From the NCBI GenBank assembly GCA_964511185.1, contig CAZEDU010000049.1, positions 1 to 34,105 on the forward strand: a stretch of DNA of 34,105 nucleotides, read 5' to 3'. The DNA comes from CAZEDU01 sp964511185 (GTDB lineage: Bacteria > Myxococcota > Myxococcia > Myxococcales > Myxococcaceae). Of this stretch, positions 28,836-34,105 are shown piece after piece. A model generated the notes under the pieces. That model saw only the letters and a program-made list of their open reading frames with translations, did not search any database and was not told the DNA's origin. A program made the translations under genes and the position numbers. The first letter of the stretch is position 1; the number at the start of each line of letters is the position of its first letter.

Positions 28836-30181
28836 CTAGTCGAAGGTGCTGAAGTGGATGTGGTGGTGGTGGAACTGCCAGCCGCCCGAGGCGCCGAAGC
28901 CGAGCTGCTCGGTCAGCCGGCGGTACTGGGTGACGCCGATCTCCCTCGACTGGTAGAGCCGCAGCGCCTCGGCGCGGATCGCCGGCGCCAGCGTCTGGTC
29001 GACGCCGGTCACGCGGTACCACGGCGACTCGGCGAGCTTCGCCATGAACCAGACCTGGCGCTTGAAGTCGACGATGTTCGCGTTGGTGGTGCAGAAGTAG
29101 CCGTCGTTGTGCTTGCCCTTGTCGCCGTTGCCGTTTCGGTCGGAGCCGTCGCCGCAGATGATCTGGTAGTCGGAGCGGCCGTCGGTCTGGAAGTAGGCGA
29201 CGTCGATGTCGCGCCCTTGCGTGTGCGTGGTGGTCGGGTGGCGCGGTGAGCCCACGTCGGTGCCGGGCGTCTTGCCGTCGGCCTGGCAGATGTCGGCCAT
29301 CGCCACCGGGTCGGGCGTGCCGAAGGGGAACTTCTTCTTCGTCTCGGCCGCGGCGTATTTGGCCAGCCCGAGNNNNNNNNNNCGAGCAGGCGGCGCCGCC
29401 CCCACCGGTAGCTCGGCGCGGCGTCGAGGAAGTAGCCGTCGCTCTGCGCCTGCGCGCTGCTCCAGCTGGTGCCGCCGGTGAGCTGCAGCATGTCGTTGCA
29501 GCCCGTGAAGCAGTCGCGGTGGGTCACGCCCGGGCTGACCTTCACCTCCAAGTCGTAGAGGTTGGTGGCGCCGTTGAAGCCGAGCACGATGAGGTAGACC
29601 GTGGTGGCCTTGGCGAACGGCTCGTTGAGGATCTCCTCCTCGTCGAAGCTGCGGTTGTACGAGCCGACCTGGGTGAGGATCTGCCCTTGGGCGTTGACGC
29701 TGCCGTCCGAGAGGTACAGGTCCAGATCGCCGATGGCGTGCTGAAAGCGAATCGACGCGGTGAGCACGTGCCCGGCCGGCACGTCGACCCGGTAGAAGTC
29801 GACGTCGTTGCTGCACAAGCCGATGGCCTTGTAGACGCCGTTGGTGAGCTTGGGCGCGTCGGCGCGCGCGTCGTTCGGCTCGAACACGAAGCAAGGCTTG
29901 ACCCCGCCGTCGCTTGGGCTGCCGGCGTCCGGAGGCGGCTGCGTGCCGCCGTCGCGCGGGGAGGTGCCCGCGTCGGCTTGTGCCGGCGGCTCGGGCGCGT
30001 CTTCGCTCGGGGAGGTGCGCTGGCTCGGCCGCTCGTCGACGGGCAGCGGCGGCGCGTCGCGGCCCGTCTCCGGGTGCGCGTGCGTGGCGTCCTGAGGGCC
30101 TTGGCTCGGCGGGGGCTCGCAGGCGAGGACGACCAGCGCGCAGAGCACCGGCGCGGTCGCGAAGGCGAAGGCTCGTTTCAT
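28836..30181 (-). CDS. Lipoprotein with PPC-like domain and LAS-type murein endopeptidase domain (interrupted by a gap)
   Basis: The protein starts MKRAFAFATAPVLCALVVLAC (lipobox, cysteine 21), with GAGGTG upstream. A proline/aspartate-rich linker follows, then a pre-peptidase C-like beta domain (FEPNDARADAPKLTNGVYKAIG, DVDFYRVDVPAGHVLTASI, GDLDLYLSDGS). The C-terminal domain has THTQGRDIDVAYFQTDG and WQFHHHHIHFSTFD, matching the HxxxxxxD and HxH zinc ligands of LAS peptidases such as MepA. It probably cleaves peptide cross-links in peptidoglycan, in self-remodelling or prey lysis. An N-gap at 29373-29382 breaks the frame; collapsing the flanking CGAG restores it. Confidence 0.88.
29373..29382. 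other. N-gap within the endopeptidase gene, probably zero-length
   Basis: The CGAG before the gap (29369-29372) equals the CGAG after it (29383-29386). Merging them gives RRRLLGLAKYAA in one frame, joining the two halves of the gene exactly. Confidence 0.85.
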
Positions 30182-30252
30182 CGTCGGCACCTCGAAAGAG
30201 GTGCCGGCCTACACCAACTCGAAGCCGTCTGCCTACCGCCCGGAGGCCGCTT

Positions 30253-30735
30253 TCAGCGGGTGAGCGACTGCATCGCCCTGCGCACGCTGATCTGCGCCAG
30301 CGTCAGCTTGAGGGCCACGAAGTCGACCGGCTTGTAGACGACGCCCACGCCGCCCGCCGCCGTCAGCTCCGCGCGAGAGAAGCGGGCCTGGTAGGCGGTG
30401 ACGAAGAGGATCGGCACGTCGATGGGCGGGCAGTTGCGCGCGTAGGTCGGCAGCCCGTCAGGCGGGAGCGTGCCCTTGAACAGCTTGGTGAGCTTGATGC
30501 CGTCGAGCTGCGAGCCCGAGAGCTGGATGTCCATCAAGATCGCCGCGAGCTCGGGCGCGTGCATGCAGGCGAAGAGCACCGCCTCGCGGTCGTTGACCGC
30601 GCGCTTGAGGCGGTAGGTCTGGCGCAAGCGCAGCTCGGCGACCTCCCAGTTGGCGTCTTCGTCTTCGACGTAGAGGACGAGCGGGAGCGGTTTCGAAGGT
30701 GCGAGGTTCGGAGGAGAGGGCTCGAGGGCTTTCAT
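30253..30735 (-). CDS. Stand-alone response-regulator receiver protein
   Basis: This 160-residue protein consists of one receiver domain: acidic cluster VEDED (residues 23-27), phosphoacceptor D69 in ILMDIQLSGSQLDG, threonine 113 in FVTAY, and lysine 135 in YKPVDF. An insertion of about 15 residues (KGTLPPDGLPTYARNCPPI) between strands 3 and 4 is larger than usual. No output domain follows, so it probably acts by protein interaction or in a phosphorelay. It lies between the GH19 and endopeptidase genes. The partner kinase is unknown, with the kinase at 23587 a candidate. Confidence 0.9.
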   Translation of the reverse strand: MKALEPSPPNLAPSKPLPLVLYVEDEDANWEVAELRLRQTYRLKRAVNDREAVLFACMHAPELAAILMDIQLSGSQLDGIKLTKLFKGTLPPDGLPTYARNCPPIDVPILFVTAYQARFSRAELTAAGGVGVVYKPVDFVALKLTLAQISVRRAMQSLTR

Positions 30736-30781
30736 TGGAGTGGGCGAAGTCTGCCACGCTTGAGGCCGACATGTCGGGGCG

Positions 30782-31516
30782 CTAAACGAGGACGCTGAGC
30801 GCTTTGCGGTAGTACTGAATGCGGGAAGACAAGCCGTTGTACCCGCCGTTCACCAGCTTCGACACCCTGGTGATGTCGCCCCGGTCCGCCGCGCTGTTGA
30901 TGTTTCGCTTCGTCCAGTACCACGCCGCGATGCGGAAGCCGATCTTCGGGCTCGCCGCGAGCGTCGGGTTCCGCTCGAGCGGCAGCCCCAAGGCTTTGCC
31001 CGCCGCCCGGTAGTTCGCGCGGCCGGTCAGCTGAATCGGGCCGCGGCCTTTGTAGCGGCGCCCGTCGCCCCGGTAGTAGTTGCCCAGATCGCGGCGACCT
31101 TCGTACGCCGCGCCGCTCGCGATCTCTTCCATGTACTTGAGCTGACCGCTCTCGTGCGCGAGCTGCGACAGGAACGCCGCCTTGCGCCGCCGGGTGGTGA
31201 TGTTCCCTTCGGCCATCGCGCGGGTGAGCATCGGCGCGTAGAGCTTCGCCTTCGCGAGCGGCAGGCGCGGCATCACCGCCCGGAGCTGCGCGGGCGAGAT
31301 GAACGCCTTCGCCTGCTTGCGCATCAACCCCAGCTGCTTGGCGTCGATGCGCCCGTTCTTGCCGGTGCCTGGGTTTTGATTTTCGAAGCGGCGCGAGGCC
31401 GCCAGCGTGTTGCGGTCGAACACCCCGTCGACGCGGCCCGGGCGGTAGCCCAGCTTGTGAAGAAGCTTCTCGGCTTCGAGAAACATCTTCGACTTCGTCC
31501 CCAAGATCCCGGCCAT
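30782..31516 (-). CDS. GH19 chitinase/lysozyme with peptidoglycan-binding domain
   Basis: The 244-residue protein has an N-terminal peptidoglycan-binding domain (residues about 5-65: LLHKLGYRPGRVDGVFDRNTLAASRRF) and a GH19 catalytic domain with HESG (121-124), EEIASGAAYEGRRDLGN and the GRGPIQLTGRANYRAAGKAL motif. Glutamate 122 and E130 or E131 are the likely catalytic pair. The layout is that of phage-type endolysins and lysozyme-like GH19 enzymes, which suggests peptidoglycan as the substrate. No signal peptide is present, so release would need another route. GAGGAG lies seven bases upstream of the ATG. Confidence 0.92.
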   Translation of the reverse strand: MAGILGTKSKMFLEAEKLLHKLGYRPGRVDGVFDRNTLAASRRFENQNPGTGKNGRIDAKQLGLMRKQAKAFISPAQLRAVMPRLPLAKAKLYAPMLTRAMAEGNITTRRRKAAFLSQLAHESGQLKYMEEIASGAAYEGRRDLGNYYRGDGRRYKGRGPIQLTGRANYRAAGKALGLPLERNPTLAASPKIGFRIAAWYWTKRNINSAADRGDITRVSKLVNGGYNGLSSRIQYYRKALSVLV

Positions 31517-31711
31517 CGAAAAACTCCTCGTCGCGAGCGCCAGACGTTGCGAATGAATTGTCTCCCCGTCGCACAAACTGTTGCGTTCCTCGACGAACGA
31601 CGCTCCGGTGTGTCCGAAGTCGAGACAGCCACTTTCCGATAGGTGCCGATTTTTGTTCGGGCGGTCGCGCGGTGCGTTGCGAGCGTTGGGGTTTTTTCTT
31701 ACGAGTCGGCC
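31517..31711. other. Divergent intergenic region
   Basis: These 195 bases separate the divergent GH19 and thioesterase genes. They hold an imperfect palindrome at 31584-31599 and a T-rich patch at 31690-31698. No small gene or RNA is supported. Confidence 0.6.
31584..31599. promoter_or_regulatory. Imperfect palindrome, possible operator
   Basis: CGTTC-CTCGAC-GAACG is symmetric at 14 of 16 positions and sits about 70 nt upstream of the GH19 start in a divergent promoter region. It could be a regulator-binding site; the regulator is unknown. Confidence 0.4.
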
Positions 31712-32218
31712 ATGCTCGGCAGCTACCTCGCTCGACTCATCGTCACGTCCGCCGGCTCGGCGCTGCGCGGCCGGGCGCACCCGCTCGACGAGACGCGGAT
31801 GCGGCTGTTCATCTGGCCGACCGACGTCGACATCTACGGGCACATGAACAACGGCCGCTACCTGACGCTGATGGATCAGGGCCGCTTCGACTACACGCTG
31901 CGGACCGGCCTGGGGCGGATGATGTTCCAGCGGCGCTGGGTGCCGAAGCTGGGGGCGGCGAGCATCCGCTTCAAGCGGGAGCTGAGGCCGTTCCAGCGGT
32001 GCGAGCTGGTGACGCGCATCGTGTACTGGGACAGCAAGTGGTTCTATTTCGAGCAGCGGTTCGAGAGCGCCGAGGGCGTGCACTCGACCGCGTACGTGAA
32101 GGGCGTGTTGAAGAAGGGCCGGCAGACCATTCCGCCCGACGAGCTGTTTCGGTCGTTGGGGGTGGAAGCGGCGGCGCCGCCGATGCCGCCCGAGCTGCAG
32201 AGCCTCGCCGCGCCGTGA
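31712..32218 (+). CDS. Hotdog-fold acyl-CoA thioesterase
   Basis: The 168-residue protein has the 4HBT signature DVDIYGHMNNGRYLTLMDQGRFD (about 39-61), where the aspartate and HMNN are the catalytic region, followed by the hotdog sheet (CELVTRIVYWDSKWFYFEQRF). Members hydrolyse acyl-CoA thioesters; substrate length is unknown. The start ATG is chosen because the LARLIVTSAG start fits the family, though the ribosome site is weak. Its stop overlaps the DUF1615 start (GTGA), so the two are translated together. Confidence 0.9.
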   Translation: MLGSYLARLIVTSAGSALRGRAHPLDETRMRLFIWPTDVDIYGHMNNGRYLTLMDQGRFDYTLRTGLGRMMFQRRWVPKLGAASIRFKRELRPFQRCELVTRIVYWDSKWFYFEQRFESAEGVHSTAYVKGVLKKGRQTIPPDELFRSLGVEAAAPPMPPELQSLAAP

Positions 32219-32942
32219 AGCGACTCGTGCTCGTGTGGTCGGCGTGCGCCGCCGTCGCGTGCGTGCCCAAGTCGGCCGCGGTGCGGACGAGCGCGCCTCC
32301 GTTGACCGCGGAGGAGGCGGTCGCGCTGGTGCCGGAGAAGGTGCCCGAGCGCGCCGCGTGGGCGGCCGACGTCGTGCGCGCGCTCGAAGGGCACCGGCTG
32401 CCGGGCGACGCGCCGGCGGTCTGCGCGGTGATGGCGGTCATCGAGCAGGAGTCCGGGTTCGATGCGGACCCCGCGGTGCCCGGGCTGCCCAAGATGGTGC
32501 TGGCGCGGCTGGCCGAGAAGGTGGAGAAGCTGGGGCCCTTGGGGGGTCCCGCGCTCAAGGCGCTGCTCGACCAGCGCGCGCCGGGGACCACGCGGTCGTT
32601 CGAGGAGCGGATCCCCCTGCTCAAGACCGAGCGCGACGTCGATCGCTGGTTTCGAGAGCTGCTCGCGTATTACCGGGGCCAACACCCCGCGACGCTCTTC
32701 GCCGCGGACGTCGTGTCCGAGCTGTTGAGCGCGAAGGGGTTGGACGCGCTGAACCCGGTGACGACCGCCGGCTCGATGCAGGTGAGCGTGCGGTTCGCGG
32801 AGCGGGTGGCGAAGGAGCGCGGGTTCCCCGTGGAGAACGTGCGCGAGCAGCTCTACACGCGGGAAGGCGGCGTCTACTACGGCGCGCTTCGGCTGCTCGG
32901 CTATCCGGCCAACTACGAAGATCCGGTGTACCGCTTCGCCGA

Positions 32943-34105
<1,163 letters not shown>

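Noticed and set aside
31584..31599. LexA/SOS box upstream of the GH19 gene
   Set aside because: The half-sites CGTTC and GAACG are in the opposite order and spacing from the GAAC-N4-GTTC-type box; only a generic palindrome is claimed.

Overview
The window is GC-rich, gene-dense DNA from a draft bacterial genome, with four N-gaps and an artefactual homopolymer end. Many lipoproteins with classical lipoboxes, several cell-wall hydrolases, a PAS/GAF hybrid-sensing kinase, a stand-alone receiver, two pirins and a large CRISPR array together suggest a myxobacterium-like member of the Myxococcota. That placement is inference; no rRNA or other taxonomic marker is present.

Layout. (1) 1-2393: a CRISPR array of 36-nt repeats that runs off the left edge, with no cas genes in view. 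Its right end stops in a 12-nt truncated repeat fused to a 5'-truncated SRPBCC (AHSA1) gene (2394-2722). (2) 2781-4371, minus strand: DUF6157 protein, a membrane protein and a Fur-family regulator. (3) 4422-8850, plus strand: a tightly packed operon of ArsR-type repressor, SRPBCC protein, small two-helix membrane protein, UvrA-like ABC ATPase and two DUF1801 proteins, behind an apparently leaderless promoter that contains a perfect palindrome. (4) 8893-15249: a lipoprotein zincin, an RNase H-fold-like unknown, a CxxC unknown, a pirin, a GH15 glucoamylase/trehalase-type enzyme with a membrane partner, and an SDR. (5) 15272-19260, minus strand: lipoprotein plus methyltransferase pair, then a four-gene operon DUF1697-SDR-DUF1801-methyltransferase. 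(6) 19378-23578: FMN reductase, membrane protein plus lipoprotein pair, a pirin with a Tat-lipoprotein leader, and a DEAD-box helicase. (7) 23587-28687, minus strand: histidine kinase and pstSCA phosphate uptake genes behind a tandem Pho box, with no pstB or phoU adjacent. (8) 28836-33384: a murein-endopeptidase-like lipoprotein, a receiver protein, a GH19 lysozyme/chitinase, a hotdog thioesterase and a DUF1615 lipoprotein. (9) The right edge holds a partial NrtR-like NUDIX/winged-helix regulator that runs into a poly-C artefact.

No complete novel defence system is visible. The most unusual features are the deletion-type junction of the CRISPR array with a gene fragment, pairs of spacers that share sequence cores, the predicted leaderless ArsR promoter with an internal operator, the tandem 11-bp Pho-box array, and a dispersed GGGGACAGTCCCC palindrome. 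Three of the four gaps appear to be assembly artefacts: collapsing short overlaps at two of them, and a longer one in pstC, restores the expected sequence.
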